Notes: a model not told the origin generated them from the letters alone. A DNA stretch of 64,000 nucleotides from Bacteroidota bacterium (GCA_018267575.1 JAFDYF010000057.1:1-64000), one strand, 5' to 3'; positions 1 to 8,899 are shown, counted from the first letter of the stretch. A program made the numbers and translations.

Positions 1-95
1 AATACTGACAATACTTTCAAAGAACTAAAAAACTCAATAACGCAACGCTAGTGAATAAGGGATTTTAATCAGTCGCTATACAAACTAGCGATGTT

Positions 96-1943
96 CTAGG
101 AAATACACTGGGCAGCCACCATATATCGCCAGTCAAAATTATCAGCCGCATATGCATCCCGCGGCTGATTTTTTTTATTCAATACTGTTGGGTTTAATAT
201 TTTTTCGTTAACGAGTTTCTGTTTCGCTTCTTGCATATAATCTTGCACGGTTTTGTTTTCCATCCACATTTTTTGGGGTGGTTCGTAACCCGTTTTGTCT
301 TTTCGCCAGGCAATTTCTGGAGGCAGCTTTTTTCCCATTGCCGTTCTTAAGATCCATTTGGTCCAACCTTGGTGGATCTTAAAATGGGAAGGAAGTGAAA
401 AAACAAATTCTACCAATTCATGGCTCAGAAAGGGTAGTCGCAACTCCCTTCCATGTGCCATGGCGTTTCGATCTGCATAGCGGAGCAGTTCTTCCAGTCC
501 TTGATGAAACGTATTGAAGTAAAGGATATCGTTCAACTTGGTCACAAGCGGTTTATAAAGCGTGGGTCTATCGAAATATTGCTCTTTGAAATCGAGGGCG
601 ATGGCGGACTGCTGCCTGATTTTTTTGGCTTCCCTTTTTTCGAGCTGATGAGCGGCCTGTGCCGGAAACCAAGTTGCCAAATGATTTTTTAAGCCCCATT
701 CAAAAGGGATATGGTTTTTTTGGAACGCTTTTTTTTCACGCATGGCTGCCAGTGGTTTTGCCCTAAACAATTCCTGCAAATACCAATGTATATATTTGGG
801 GTAACCACCCAGTATTTCATCCGCTCCCTGGCCATCCAACAATACTTTGACCTGGTGAGATGAGGCCAACTCAAATACTTTATATTGGGCGTAAACGCTG
901 GAAGAAGAAAATGGGATTTCCTGATGATAACAAAGTTTCTCAAATTCATGGATCAATCCATCTGCGGTCGGACTAACCGTAAAACCGTTGAGCCCAAATT
1001 CTTTTGTTGCTATTTGGATAAAGCTGGATTCATCTTTTTCAAAACCGGGGAAAATAGCCGAAAAGGTTTGATGGCTATCATGGGTTGCCCCCAACTCATG
1101 GATGGCTGCTGCAATGGAGGAACTATCCAAGCCCCCACTTAAGGAGGTGCCAATGGGCATATCACTGCGCAACCTTTTTTTTACAGAGTCGAAAAATAAG
1201 CTTGAGAATTTTTCCTTTGCATCGTTTTCGCTGATATTCAGTTGGGTTTCTTTGTCGCAATCCCAATAAGGGTTTAGTTCGAATGAAAAGGAAGCCAGTT
1301 CGAATTTTAGATAGTGTGCTGGGGGCAATGAAAATATATGTTGAAAGAAACTGATGGTTTTATCAACGGGGGTATCTGTATGGCCTACTGTCAGATAATT
1401 TAATAGTAAGGGATAGTTGATTTCTTTTTTGATACCCGCAGCCCATAAGGCTTTTGCCTCTGAGGCAAATAAGAATTGGTCATCTTCAAAAGCATAATAA
1501 AACGGTTTTTCCCCAAAGCGGTCGCGGGCACAAAAAAGCGTTTGCTCTTTTTCATCCCAGAGGACAAAGGCAAACATGCCATCAAAATATTTCAAACACT
1601 GATCCCCATAGCAATCATAAGCGGCCAATAACACTTCCGTATCGGAACTGGTTTGGAAGGAATAGCCTTTTTGTTGCAAGGCTTGTTTTAACTCCACATA
1701 GTTATAGATTTCACCATTATGTATAACCGAATAACGGTTAGCGAGGTGCATGGGCTGTGCGGCTTGATCGCTTGGGTCGATGATGGATAGGCGGCGATGC
1801 CCCAGCCCCAGCTTGGCCCCGGGGTTTATCCAAAAGCCTTCGCCATCAGGCCCGCGGTGAGCGATTGCATCCGTCATTTTTTGGAGCCTTTCCTTGCTGA
1901 TATGATTGGGGTTGATGGAAATAATCCCGGCAATGCCACACAT
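96..1943 (-). CDS. asnB: Asparagine synthase, glutamine-hydrolysing (AsnB type)
   Basis: This 615-residue protein makes asparagine from aspartate, ATP and glutamine in the cytosol. The start is set at the ATG whose second residue is Cys, because class II glutamine amidotransferases use Cys2 as the nucleophile after Met removal; the open frame runs 42 codons further upstream without matching the family. Visible motifs are the MCGIAG start, RGPDG near 31, GLGHRRLSIID near 46-56 and the ATP-binding PP-loop SGGLDSS at 269-275. Length fits the family. It appears monocistronic. A subset of AsnB homologues act in capsule or peptide modification, but no such genes are adjacent, so plain asparagine synthesis is the simplest call. 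Confidence 0.93.
   Translation of the reverse strand: MCGIAGIISINPNHISKERLQKMTDAIAHRGPDGEGFWINPGAKLGLGHRRLSIIDPSDQAAQPMHLANRYSVIHNGEIYNYVELKQALQQKGYSFQTSSDTEVLLAAYDCYGDQCLKYFDGMFAFVLWDEKEQTLFCARDRFGEKPFYYAFEDDQFLFASEAKALWAAGIKKEINYPLLLNYLTVGHTDTPVDKTISFFQHIFSLPPAHYLKFELASFSFELNPYWDCDKETQLNISENDAKEKFSSLFFDSVKKRLRSDMPIGTSLSGGLDSSSIAAAIHELGATHDSHQTFSAIFPGFEKDESSFIQIATKEFGLNGFTVSPTADGLIHEFEKLCYHQEIPFSSSSVYAQYKVFELASSHQVKVLLDGQGADEILGGYPKYIHWYLQELFRAKPLAAMREKKAFQKNHIPFEWGLKNHLATWFPAQAAHQLEKREAKKIRQQSAIALDFKEQYFDRPTLYKPLVTKLNDILYFNTFHQGLEELLRYADRNAMAHGRELRLPFLSHELVEFVFSLPSHFKIHQGWTKWILRTAMGKKLPPEIAWRKDKTGYEPPQKMWMENKTVQDYMQEAKQKLVNEKILNPTVLNKKNQPRDAYAADNFDWRYMVAAQCIS
141..176 (+). terminator. Terminator-like hairpin inside the 3' end of asnB
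   Basis: ATCAGCCGC (141-149) and GCGGCTGAT (161-169) pair perfectly and are followed on the plus strand by a run of eight T. The element lies within the last codons of asnB but is oriented to stop plus-strand transcription. It may end a convergent gene that lies left of the window. Confidence 0.5.
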
Positions 1944-2390
1944 GCTGTAAATATCCAGCTTTAGTTTGCTTTTACCTAAATTTTTGAATGTGTACAAAGT
2001 TATTTCACACAAAGAGCGCAAAGAAGGGCAGAAGGTATTGGGTGAAAGGTAGAAGGCGGAACGCAACATTCCAACTCCTCCTCTGCGATCCCTGCGACTC
2101 TGCGAGAAATATTTTTTCTGAAATGAAGCAGATTAACCACAGTGAAAAAAGTGGAAATAAACAGAGGGTACTGAATATTAGCTCACTCAAAACCAGCCAT
2201 TCTTAGCACCTATCAACTTACTCACCCTAATTCCCAATTACAAATTCCTCGTTTAGCATTTCCTTTATTCCATCTCAACTTTGCGACATAGCGCCTTTGC
2301 GAGAAATAATACTTACCACAGAGGGAAAAGAGGTAAAACACACAGAGGGGTTTTCTTGAATTTCTTAAGTGCCTTCTTGTCTTATGTGGT
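1944..2390. other. Gene-free gap with a dispersed repeat copy
   Basis: This 447-base gap between asnB and the ACP phosphodiesterase gene holds no convincing gene. It is made of 'CTCTGCGAGAAA' and 'CACAGAGGG' type sequences and one inverted copy of a roughly 170-bp repeat (2133-2307) that recurs at 3870-4217. The asnB promoter should lie just upstream of 1943 on the minus strand, but no clear element is visible. Confidence 0.6.
2133..2307 (-). repeat. Dispersed repeat family A, copy 1 (inverted)
   Basis: Reading on the minus strand, this copy runs from TTTCTCGCAAAGGCGC through TTTGTAATTGGGAATTAGGG, GTGAGTAAGTTGATAGGTG and AGAATGGCTGGTTTTGAGTG to a CTGTGGTTAA-like end. The same blocks in the same order occur twice on the plus strand at 3870-4217. 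The three copies therefore bracket 2391-3785 in inverted orientation. Confidence 0.8.
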
Positions 2391-2981
2391 TCAAAAAGTC
2401 AATTCTTGGTATTGAGTATATGCAAACGCTTTCAACTGCGGGAAAAATCGGGAATAGCATTTCTCTAATTCTCCATAGTGGGTTTCAAAAACTTGAAATG
2501 CTTTGGAGGAGTCGTTCATATAAGTTGCCCGGTGCACCAATCCCCGAAAGCTTTGCGCTATCATTTCGTTAAACTGGTAGTTGTAGAGCCAATCATGCAG
2601 TTGCATATAATGGAACAGGCGATGGAACTTCTCAGGGAAGAATTCATTGTACAACCGCAACTGAGAATACGTGGTTTTGGAAAAATCGGTCAATAGACTG
2701 TTTGGAAGTTCAACATGATCTTTTGCAAGGAAATGGTCATACACAATATCTACAAAGGCTCCCGCATACAATCCATAATCAGGTTTAAAAAATTGGTTCG
2801 CCTTTTTGGTTTCCTCATGGTTGTCGGTGAAGGCATCGATGGCCCTATGCAGAGCAATCCCTTTTTGAATAGTTTCGGGATAGTCATACTTCTTTTTGCC
2901 CTTCACAAAATCACTGATCATATTGCCCAACAATATTTCGGGATTGTTGAATGAAAGATATGCATGGGCCAGATAGTTCAT
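2391..2981 (-). CDS. Acyl carrier protein phosphodiesterase-like protein
   Basis: The 196-residue product resembles the AcpH family, which removes the 4'-phosphopantetheine arm from acyl carrier protein using a metal-dependent HD-like fold. Visible family features are the N-terminal MNYLAHAYLS segment, GNMISDFVKG near 19-28, GIALHRAIDAFTD near 41-53 with conserved His and Asp, and YDHFLA near 80. Length matches the usual size of about 195 residues. It stands alone between repeat copies. The family assignment is good; the exact substrate is inferred, since many Bacteroidota homologues are only annotated by similarity. Confidence 0.85.
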   Translation of the reverse strand: MNYLAHAYLSFNNPEILLGNMISDFVKGKKKYDYPETIQKGIALHRAIDAFTDNHEETKKANQFFKPDYGLYAGAFVDIVYDHFLAKDHVELPNSLLTDFSKTTYSQLRLYNEFFPEKFHRLFHYMQLHDWLYNYQFNEMIAQSFRGLVHRATYMNDSSKAFQVFETHYGELEKCYSRFFPQLKAFAYTQYQELTF

Positions 2982-3344
2982 AGTCTAAAGATACTAAGGG
3001 TAATTTTAGTTCAACAAGGTTCAAATTTTTTTCAATACACTTTCTAATAGTCATTATATACCGACGCTTGATTTTAGGGAATCATTAACCTTCGTTAACA
3101 AATAAATTAGCAATCTCAGCAAATGCTTATCCATACTGGGTTTTATTGGATAACAAGGGTTTGCTTTTGTAGCTTTTGTCTTTTTTGTTTATCCTAGTTT
3201 AACAATATCACCCGCTAATCAATATTGGCTTGACCCAAGTCTGTAACATAAATAATTTTGCTGCGTCAAATGAAACAGAACAACATTTTACATTAACCGC
3301 TGTGTTGTTAACAACCAATATTTTTTGAACCTAAAATTAGAAAA
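2982..3344. other. Gene-free AT-rich gap
   Basis: This 363-base divergent gap holds no gene. A perfect 12-bp palindrome, GTTGTTAACAAC, lies at 3304-3315, about 30 bases before the ATG at 3345, where it could be an operator for the secreted protein gene. No other structure was found. Confidence 0.4.
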
Positions 3345-3785
3345 ATGAAAAAGACAATTTTTGTGATGGGGATGCTTTTGACAATTGGCATGACCCAAGC
3401 ATTTGCAAACGACAAAATCAATGAAGCCATTACCAATTCATTCAAACAGGATTTTCTGAATGCCCAAAATGTGCAATGGCAAAGACAAGATAATTTTGTA
3501 AAAGCCACTTTCGATATGGATGGACAAGTGATGTTTGCTTTCTATAGCAAAGACGCCCAGCTATTGGGAGTGGTGAGGAATATTCTTTCAGACAAATTAC
3601 CCATCAACCTATTGACCAGTATCAAAAATGATTATAATGATTATTGGATTTCGGATCTGTTTGAACTGGCTTCCGGCGGACAAAGCTGCTATTATATTAC
3701 CCTAGAGAATGGGGAAGAGCAATTGGTGCTTAAATCAGATGGTACCAGTGATTGGACTATTTATAAAAGAACAAAGAAGAGTTGA
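3345..3785 (+). CDS. Small secreted protein, PepSY-like/BLIP-like fold suspected
   Basis: The 146-residue product starts with a typical signal peptide (MKKTIFVMGMLLTIGMTQAFA, cleavage near 21-22). The mature part has alternating beta segments, with 'FLNAQNVQWQRQDNFVKATF' near 35-55 and a 'GVVRNI' segment near 85. This pattern resembles small periplasmic Bacteroidota proteins in the PepSY-like group, whose function is unknown. A strong hairpin terminator follows, so it is probably transcribed alone. I cannot assign a biochemical role. Confidence 0.75.
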   Translation: MKKTIFVMGMLLTIGMTQAFANDKINEAITNSFKQDFLNAQNVQWQRQDNFVKATFDMDGQVMFAFYSKDAQLLGVVRNILSDKLPINLLTSIKNDYNDYWISDLFELASGGQSCYYITLENGEEQLVLKSDGTSDWTIYKRTKKS

Positions 3786-3819
3786 TTGGAAATTATTTTT
3801 TGTTACGGTTTACTGAAGG

Positions 3820-3845
3820 ATCCCGCTGACGGCGGGATTTTTTTA
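3820..3845 (+). terminator. Rho-independent terminator after the secreted protein gene
   Basis: ATCCCGC (3820-3826) and GCGGGAT (3832-3838) form a 7-bp stem with a 5-base loop, followed by a run of eight T. Confidence 0.85.
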
Positions 3846-3869
3846 TTTCACGCAAAGAGCGCAAAGAGA

Positions 3870-4217
3870 GTTTCTCGCAAGGACGCGAAAGCGCAAAGTT
3901 GAGATGGAATTAGGAAAACGCAAAATGAGGAATTTGTAATTGGGAATTAGGGTGAGTAAGTTGATAGGTAATAAGAATGGCTGGTTTTGAATAAACAAAT
4001 ATTCATTGCCCTCTGTGTCTACCTCTTTTCCTCTGTGGTTAAAATTGTTTCCCGCAAAGGAAAAAGTTGAAATGGAATTAGGGAAATGTTAAACGCGGAA
4101 TTTGTAATTGGGAATTAGGGTGAGTAAGTTGATAGGTGTTAAGAATGGCTGGTTTTGAGTGATCTAATATTTAGTGTCCTCTGTGTTTTACTTCTTTTCC
4201 TCTGTGGTTAATATTGT
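3870..4217 (+). repeat. Dispersed repeat family A, copies 2 and 3 in tandem
   Basis: Two head-to-tail copies of about 170 bp (3870-4046 and 4047-4217) share GGAATTTGTAATTGGGAATT, AGGGTGAGTAAGTTGATAGG, AGAATGGCTGGTTTTGA and CTTTTCCTCTGTGGTTAA. They are direct repeats of each other and inverted relative to 2133-2307. They do not encode a protein in any consistent frame. Confidence 0.85.
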
Positions 4218-4489
4218 TTCTCGCAAAGACGCTAAGGCGCAAAGCAGGGAAGTATTTATTTCACGCAGAGACGCAGGGAACGCAGAAAGCAAATTGATAA
4301 GTTGATTGGTTGAGAGGTTTGGGCCTTGTTCAGCGTTATGCTTTATGCGTTTAGCCGTTCAGCCCTTCTTTGTTTCGTTGTATTCTTTGCGTCCGTTGTG
4401 TGAAACTGCTTCTTTCAAAAGTTTGCCACAATCCTTGTTTGAAAAAAATTTACTTTTGCTGGCTTAATAAACTAATAAACAAATCGGTT
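4218..4489. other. Repeat-rich leader before the deoxyhypusine-synthase-like gene
   Basis: Together with 3846-4217 this makes a 640-base region without a gene. It continues with CGCAAAGACGC and ACGCAGAGACGC type motifs, then a block (about 4320-4410) that recurs at 28860-29130. A candidate promoter -7 element TACTTTTG lies at 4451-4458, 32 bases before the chosen ATG. A longer reading frame starting at 4370 runs through this repeat and is not credible. Confidence 0.5.
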
Positions 4490-5464
4490 ATGAATAAAGG
4501 GCCTGTTTCTCAATTTATCCAGCATCATTATCGTCATTTCAATTCGGCAGCCTTGATGGATGCGGCCAAAGGCTATGAGGCGCACCTCGCCGAGGGTGGC
4601 AAAATGATGATTACCCTTGCCGGCGCTATGAGCACCGCAGAATTGGGGATCAGTTTAGCTGAAATGATCCGTCAGGACAAAGTGGCCATCATCAGTTGTA
4701 CCGGTGCCAATCTGGAAGAAGATATTATGAACCTAGTGGCGCATAGTCATTACAAGCGGGTGCCCAACTATCGGGAACTGAGCCCCAAGGAAGAATGGGA
4801 TTTATTGGAGAACCACTATAACCGGGTAACGGATACCTGTATCCCAGAAGAAGAGGCCTTCCGCAGATTGCAAAAGCATATCCACAAAATATGGAAAGAA
4901 GCCAACGATAAGGGTGAACGTTATTTCCCGCATGAATATATGTACAAGATGTTGCTGAGTGGGGTACTGGAACAATATTATGAGATCGATCCCAAGGATA
5001 GCTGGATGTTGGCTGCCGCACAAAAAAATATACCAATTGTAGTGCCCGGATGGGAAGACAGCACCATGGGCAATATTTTTGCCTCCTATGTGGTGAAAAA
5101 AGAACTGAATGCGAGTACCATGAAAAGCGGTATCGAATATATGGTCTGGTTAACGGACTGGTATCGGAACAATTCCTCCGGTAAAGGGGTGGGCTTTTTC
5201 CAGATCGGTGGGGGTATTGCGGGCGATTTCCCAATCTGTGTGGTGCCGATGATGTATCAAGATCTGGAATGGCATGATGTTCCTTTCTGGAGCTATTTCT
5301 GCCAGATATCCGATTCCACCACTTCCTATGGTTCATATTCAGGTGCGGTGCCCAACGAAAAGATTACTTGGGGGAAACTGGATATCCATACACCCAAATT
5401 TATTGTGGAAAGTGACGCTACCATTGTAGCGCCCCTCATTTTTGCCTGGATATTGGGCTGGTAA
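4490..5464 (+). CDS. Deoxyhypusine synthase-like family protein
   Basis: This 324-residue protein belongs to the deoxyhypusine synthase superfamily, NAD-dependent enzymes that transfer the aminobutyl group of spermidine. The start is the ATG giving MNKGPVSQFI; upstream codons lie in repeat DNA. Visible are the nucleotide-binding stretch ITLAGAMSTAELG (41-53), SCTGANLEED (69-78), the glycine-rich FFQIGGGIAGDFP (236-248) and the WGK triplet at 294-296, whose lysine matches the catalytic lysine of the human enzyme. Bacteria lack the classical eIF5A target, so the substrate here is unknown; polyamine metabolism is a reasonable inference. It is followed after 11 bases by a TPR gene, probably in one transcript. 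Confidence 0.88.
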   Translation: MNKGPVSQFIQHHYRHFNSAALMDAAKGYEAHLAEGGKMMITLAGAMSTAELGISLAEMIRQDKVAIISCTGANLEEDIMNLVAHSHYKRVPNYRELSPKEEWDLLENHYNRVTDTCIPEEEAFRRLQKHIHKIWKEANDKGERYFPHEYMYKMLLSGVLEQYYEIDPKDSWMLAAAQKNIPIVVPGWEDSTMGNIFASYVVKKELNASTMKSGIEYMVWLTDWYRNNSSGKGVGFFQIGGGIAGDFPICVVPMMYQDLEWHDVPFWSYFCQISDSTTSYGSYSGAVPNEKITWGKLDIHTPKFIVESDATIVAPLIFAWILGW

Positions 5465-5475
5465 AACCTTATACA

Positions 5476-5982
5476 ATGAATTCAAATTCGGAAGAACTTT
5501 TTCTGGAAGCAGAGGCGGATATCAAGAACAACAATTATGCAAAGGCTTTTAAAATTTATGAAAGCATTTTGTATGAAGAGCCGGATAGCGCCCCGGCGCA
5601 TAACCATATGGGTTGGCTGTATAAAACGCAGTTCAACAATTACGCAAAGGCGGAAAACCATTTTATGGCAGCCATCAAATGTGATCCGCTTTATCCGCAT
5701 CCCTATTTTCATGTGGCAGCCCTACTTATGGAAATGGAAAGAACGGATGAACTGGTGCGCCATCTGGAAAAATGCATGAAAGTGCGCACCATCGACAAAT
5801 CATGGGTGCATGCCCGTTATGGAATGATGGAAGAAGATCGGCAAGACTATGACCAAGCCATCTACTATTTTGAGAAAGCCATCCTGGCTACCCAAAGCGA
5901 TGATAAAATAAAAGACTTCAAACAGGATACCGAGCGATGCCGGATGAAGATGGAGATTAAGGGCCGTCATCAGGAATATTAA
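5476..5982 (+). CDS. TPR-repeat protein
   Basis: The 168-residue product has no signal peptide or membrane segment and consists of tetratricopeptide-type helix pairs. Examples are 'NNNYAKAFKIYESILYEEPDS' near 18-38, 'NNYAKAENHFMAAIKCDPLYP' near 54-74 and 'QDYDQAIYYFEKAIL' near 123-137. Such repeats mediate protein-protein contacts. It starts 11 bases after the deoxyhypusine-synthase-like gene, suggesting co-transcription and possibly a joint function, but the partner is not known. Confidence 0.8.
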   Translation: MNSNSEELFLEAEADIKNNNYAKAFKIYESILYEEPDSAPAHNHMGWLYKTQFNNYAKAENHFMAAIKCDPLYPHPYFHVAALLMEMERTDELVRHLEKCMKVRTIDKSWVHARYGMMEEDRQDYDQAIYYFEKAILATQSDDKIKDFKQDTERCRMKMEIKGRHQEY

Positions 5983-6002
5983 AGCGGGTCAAAAAAGCAC
6001 TA

Positions 6003-6160
6003 GCCACTGATGCACTGATTATTTACGGTTGGCTCTGTAATCATATAATCAGTGGCAATATATTCATTCGAACTAGCCACTGATGCACTGATTGTTTAGG
6101 ATCGACTTTATAATCATATAATCAGTGGCAAAAAAGCATTAGCCACTGATGCACTGATTA
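6003..6160. repeat. Palindromic repeat family B, three units
   Basis: Units start with GCCACTGATGCACTGATT and end with ATAATCAGTGGC: 6003-6056, 6076-6129, and a partial unit from 6142. The period is about 73 bases. Ends of each unit are inverted repeats, so each can fold into a hairpin. The same family forms a five-unit array at 18208-18560. Confidence 0.85.
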
Positions 6161-6184
6161 TTTTTGAAAGTCAGCAATCCTATT

Positions 6185-6640
6185 TTATACACATGGCATT
6201 TTCCCTATTCGAGTAGCATGTCTACCGCCTTCAAATTCGGTGGCGATAAAAATTTCAATGAGGCTTTTGGCAAAGGCCAGCGCAATAAATCGTGCAGGCA
6301 GACAAATAATATTGGCATTGTTATGCTGGCGTACCAATTTGGCCACTTCTGATTCCCAACAAAGAGCGGCCCGTATATGCTGATGTTTATTCGCCGTCAT
6401 ACAAACCCCATTGGCAGATCCGCAAAGCAGTATACCAAATGCAGCTTCCCCGCTTTCCACAAAACTGGCAACCGGGTGGGCATAGTCGGGATAGTCAACT
6501 GATTTGTTTGTGTCCACCCCAAAATCTTTTACCCGTAGTCCCTTTTCGGTAAGCCAGTCGATAATGGCTGTTTTATATTCAAAACCTGCATGGTCACTAC
6601 CGATGGCGATGGGTTGGCTGAGGTCGAAGGAAGAAATCAT
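6185..6640 (-). CDS. rpiB: Ribose-5-phosphate isomerase B
   Basis: This 151-residue cytosolic enzyme interconverts ribose 5-phosphate and ribulose 5-phosphate in the pentose phosphate pathway. The start is the ATG giving MISSFDLSQPIAIGSDHAGF; the open frame extends 30 codons upstream without similarity to the family. SDHAG near 14-18, the active-site region LLCGSANGVCMTANK near 69-83 and a RAALCW segment near 89-94 fit the LacAB/RpiB family. The CGSANG form of the catalytic loop is usual for Bacteroidota versions. It is probably transcribed alone. Confidence 0.92.
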   Translation of the reverse strand: MISSFDLSQPIAIGSDHAGFEYKTAIIDWLTEKGLRVKDFGVDTNKSVDYPDYAHPVASFVESGEAAFGILLCGSANGVCMTANKHQHIRAALCWESEVAKLVRQHNNANIICLPARFIALAFAKSLIEIFIATEFEGGRHATRIGKMPCV

Positions 6641-6977
6641 GGCTTGATTTTTCGATGAGCCGCAAATGTAAGGAATATGCTGTTTTGCTCTACACCCAAA
6701 CAATCCGATATATTGTGCGCTTATCCCCAAACTCCGGCTAAAATTTGAAGGAAGGAAAAACTATCCTTGGCAAATCGGTCCCCATGCCTACCACCAAATG
6801 GGCATCGCTGGTAATCAAATTAATTGTCAATTTGCACAGGAGTTGCTCGCAGGGTATAGGCAGTTTATTGAGAATCCAAAAAAATTAGTTTATGAATACT
6901 AAAAAAATTAGTGTGCATAAAATATTTCTCCTACTTTTGTTGAATCAATAATTTTGGACAACTAAAAAATACAACCC
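6641..6977. promoter_or_regulatory. Divergent rpiB/recA intergenic region with recA promoter elements
   Basis: A Bacteroidota-type -7 element TACTTTTG lies at 6932-6939, 38 bases before the recA ATG; no convincing TTTG -33 element is seen at the usual spacing. Just upstream, AAAAAAATTAGT occurs twice (6878-6889 and 6901-6912), 23 bases apart. The second copy is part of the inverted repeat ACTAA-AAAAA-TTAGT (6898-6912). These could be binding sites of a damage-responsive regulator. No gene was found in the gap. Confidence 0.45.
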
Positions 6978-7982
6978 ATGTCGAACGCAGAAAAATTAAA
7001 GGCACTCAAACTCACTATTGACAAAATAGACAAGGATTACGGGAAAGGCAGCGTGATGATGATGAACGAAAGAAGCCAGGAGGCGATGGAAGTTATTTCC
7101 ACCGGTTCTATTGGTTTGGATGTGGCATTGGGTGTGGGCGGTCTCCCTCGTGGCCGGGTCATTGAAATCTATGGGCCGGAATCTTCTGGTAAAACCACCA
7201 TTGCCACACATGTGATTGCTGAAGCGCAGAAGAAAGGGGGCATGTGCGCCATCATCGATGCCGAGCATGCATTCGATAGTGCCTATGCACAAAAATTGGG
7301 GGTAGATATCGACAATCTATTGATCTCACAGCCAGATTATGGCGAGCAGGCCTTGGAAATTGCCGATCGTTTGATATTATCTGGTGCCTTGGACGTGGTG
7401 GTAATTGATTCCGTGGCCGCGCTAGTTCCGAAAAGTGAACTGGAAGGGGAAATGGGCGATAGCAAAATGGGTCTTCATGCCCGTTTGATGTCCCAAGCCC
7501 TGAGAAAACTTACTGCTACTATTAGTAAGACAAATACCATATGTATTTTCATCAACCAATTGCGTGAAAAGATTGGGGTCATGTTCGGCAATCCTGAGAC
7601 CACCACTGGGGGTAATGCATTAAAATTTTATGCATCTGTTCGGCTGGATATTCGCCGCATGGCACAGATCAAGGATGGTGATGAAGCGGTTGGCAACAGA
7701 GTTAAAGTAAAAGTGGTTAAAAATAAGGTAGCACCACCATTCCGTAGTGCCGAGTTTGATATTGTTTTTGGTGAAGGCATTTCCAAAATGGGCGAGATTG
7801 TGGATATGGGCGTAGAACTGGGTATTGTTAATAAAAGTGGTAGCTGGTTCAGCTATGGTACCGATAAATTGGGGCAAGGCCGTGATACGGTTAAACAGCT
7901 ACTACATGACAATCCTGAGCTGGCAGCCCAGATCGAAGGCAAGATTCGTGAAAAAATAAAGGAAGCACAGGCAGCAGGTTAG
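6978..7982 (+). CDS. recA: Recombinase RecA
   Basis: The 334-residue product is the DNA strand-exchange protein of homologous recombination and the activator of DNA-damage responses. Visible are the Walker A box GPESSGKT at 66-73, [13 protein letters not shown] near 140-152 (Walker B region), the L1 region near '[19 protein letters not shown]', and [21 protein letters not shown] covering the DNA-binding L2 loop. The C-terminal tail is short and less acidic than in Escherichia coli. A hairpin terminator follows directly. Confidence 0.98.
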   Translation: MSNAEKLKALKLTIDKIDKDYGKGSVMMMNERSQEAMEVISTGSIGLDVALGVGGLPRGRVIEIYGPESSGKTTIATHVIAEAQKKGGMCAIIDAEHAFDSAYAQKLGVDIDNLLISQPDYGEQALEIADRLILSGALDVVVIDSVAALVPKSELEGEMGDSKMGLHARLMSQALRKLTATISKTNTICIFINQLREKIGVMFGNPETTTGGNALKFYASVRLDIRRMAQIKDGDEAVGNRVKVKVVKNKVAPPFRSAEFDIVFGEGISKMGEIVDMGVELGIVNKSGSWFSYGTDKLGQGRDTVKQLLHDNPELAAQIEGKIREKIKEAQAAG

Positions 7983-8012
7983 TTTTTAAATAATAATGGG
8001 TTAGTAAGTAAG

Positions 8013-8036
8013 GCCTCGCGGAAGCGGGGCTTTTTT
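8013..8036 (+). terminator. Rho-independent terminator of recA
   Basis: GCCTCGC (8013-8019), a GGAA loop and GCGGGGC (8024-8030) form a stem with one G-T pair, followed by six T. Confidence 0.9.
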
Positions 8037-8266
8037 GTATCCATTCATTTCTGTTCTGTATTCAGGATGTTTATGCAGATTTGTGCATCTACCTACCATC
8101 TAGACTGTGTAGTATATAGGGCTATAAAATGAAAAAGGGGCATGAATAGACATTCAACCCCGGTTTAAAATCCAATATCCTATGAAAAACCGAGGTAAAG
8201 ATAATCGAAGGGAATCAATCCTGCAAGTATTTTGTAGTATTATGCTTATTTATTCAGAATTTATAA

Positions 8267-8899
8267 TCAATTCTTTAGAAGATGGTCCAGGACTAGGCGG
8301 TTCCCTTCTTTGTATACCATCCTCAAAACATATTCGCCCCTTTCAAGCATGGAGACATTGACTACCTGAACACCAGCCTGTAGTTGGCGGGTCAAAAGCA
8401 GGTTGCCGGTATTGCTGATAATCTGTAAATCACCGGGCTGCTGGCTATCGATGATCAAAAATTTATCAACCGGGTTAGGATAGAACTTGAAGTTCGGGTT
8501 GCCCTCAATATTAACAGGGAAGATATCAGAATAAAGAACGAGACCACTGCTATCGGTCGATTTGAGACGGTAGTAATTTAGTCCGGGCGACGGGTTGCCA
8601 TCCATAAATTCAAATTGATTGGAAGAGGCGGTGCGTTTCAAGATCCCCAATGTTTCAAAATGGTTGCTGTCGGTAGCATGCTCCAACACAAAATAATCTA
8701 CCCCGGAGGAAGATCCGGTACCCCACTGGAGCAACACTTTATTAAAACTTTTCGCGGTGCAGGTGAAATGTTGGAACAAGACTGAGTCGGATATAGACTT
8801 CGCCTGCTGCTCATTAATAGCAGTTTTATTTGCCTGTTGTGCAATAGAGGCATGGCAAATCAGGCCAATGGCCAGTGTGGTCCAGAAGAGTTTCTTCAT
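8267..8899 (-). CDS. Secreted protein with type IX secretion C-terminal sorting domain
   Basis: The 210-residue product starts at MKKLFWTTLAIGL, a signal peptide ending near the AQQ at 20-22; the 23 upstream codons are not needed. Residues around 50-135 look like a fibronectin-type beta domain (LLQWGTGSSSGVDYFVLEHA, then LNYYRLKSTDSSG). The last 75 or so residues match the type A sorting domain: FKFYPNPVDKFLIID, then VVNVSMLERGEYVLRMV. Such domains direct proteins through the outer membrane by the type IX system. The passenger is so small that no enzymatic role is likely. Confidence 0.82.
   Translation of the reverse strand: MKKLFWTTLAIGLICHASIAQQANKTAINEQQAKSISDSVLFQHFTCTAKSFNKVLLQWGTGSSSGVDYFVLEHATDSNHFETLGILKRTASSNQFEFMDGNPSPGLNYYRLKSTDSSGLVLYSDIFPVNIEGNPNFKFYPNPVDKFLIIDSQQPGDLQIISNTGNLLLTRQLQAGVQVVNVSMLERGEYVLRMVYKEGNRLVLDHLLKN

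Noticed and set aside
1944..2069. 42-codon N-terminal extension of asparagine synthase
   Set aside because: The catalytic residue must be Cys2 after Met; the extension would bury it.
4370..4489. 40-codon N-terminal extension of the deoxyhypusine-synthase-like protein
   Set aside because: The extension is translated from the intergenic repeat and includes the likely promoter; the internal ATG at 4490 fits the family.
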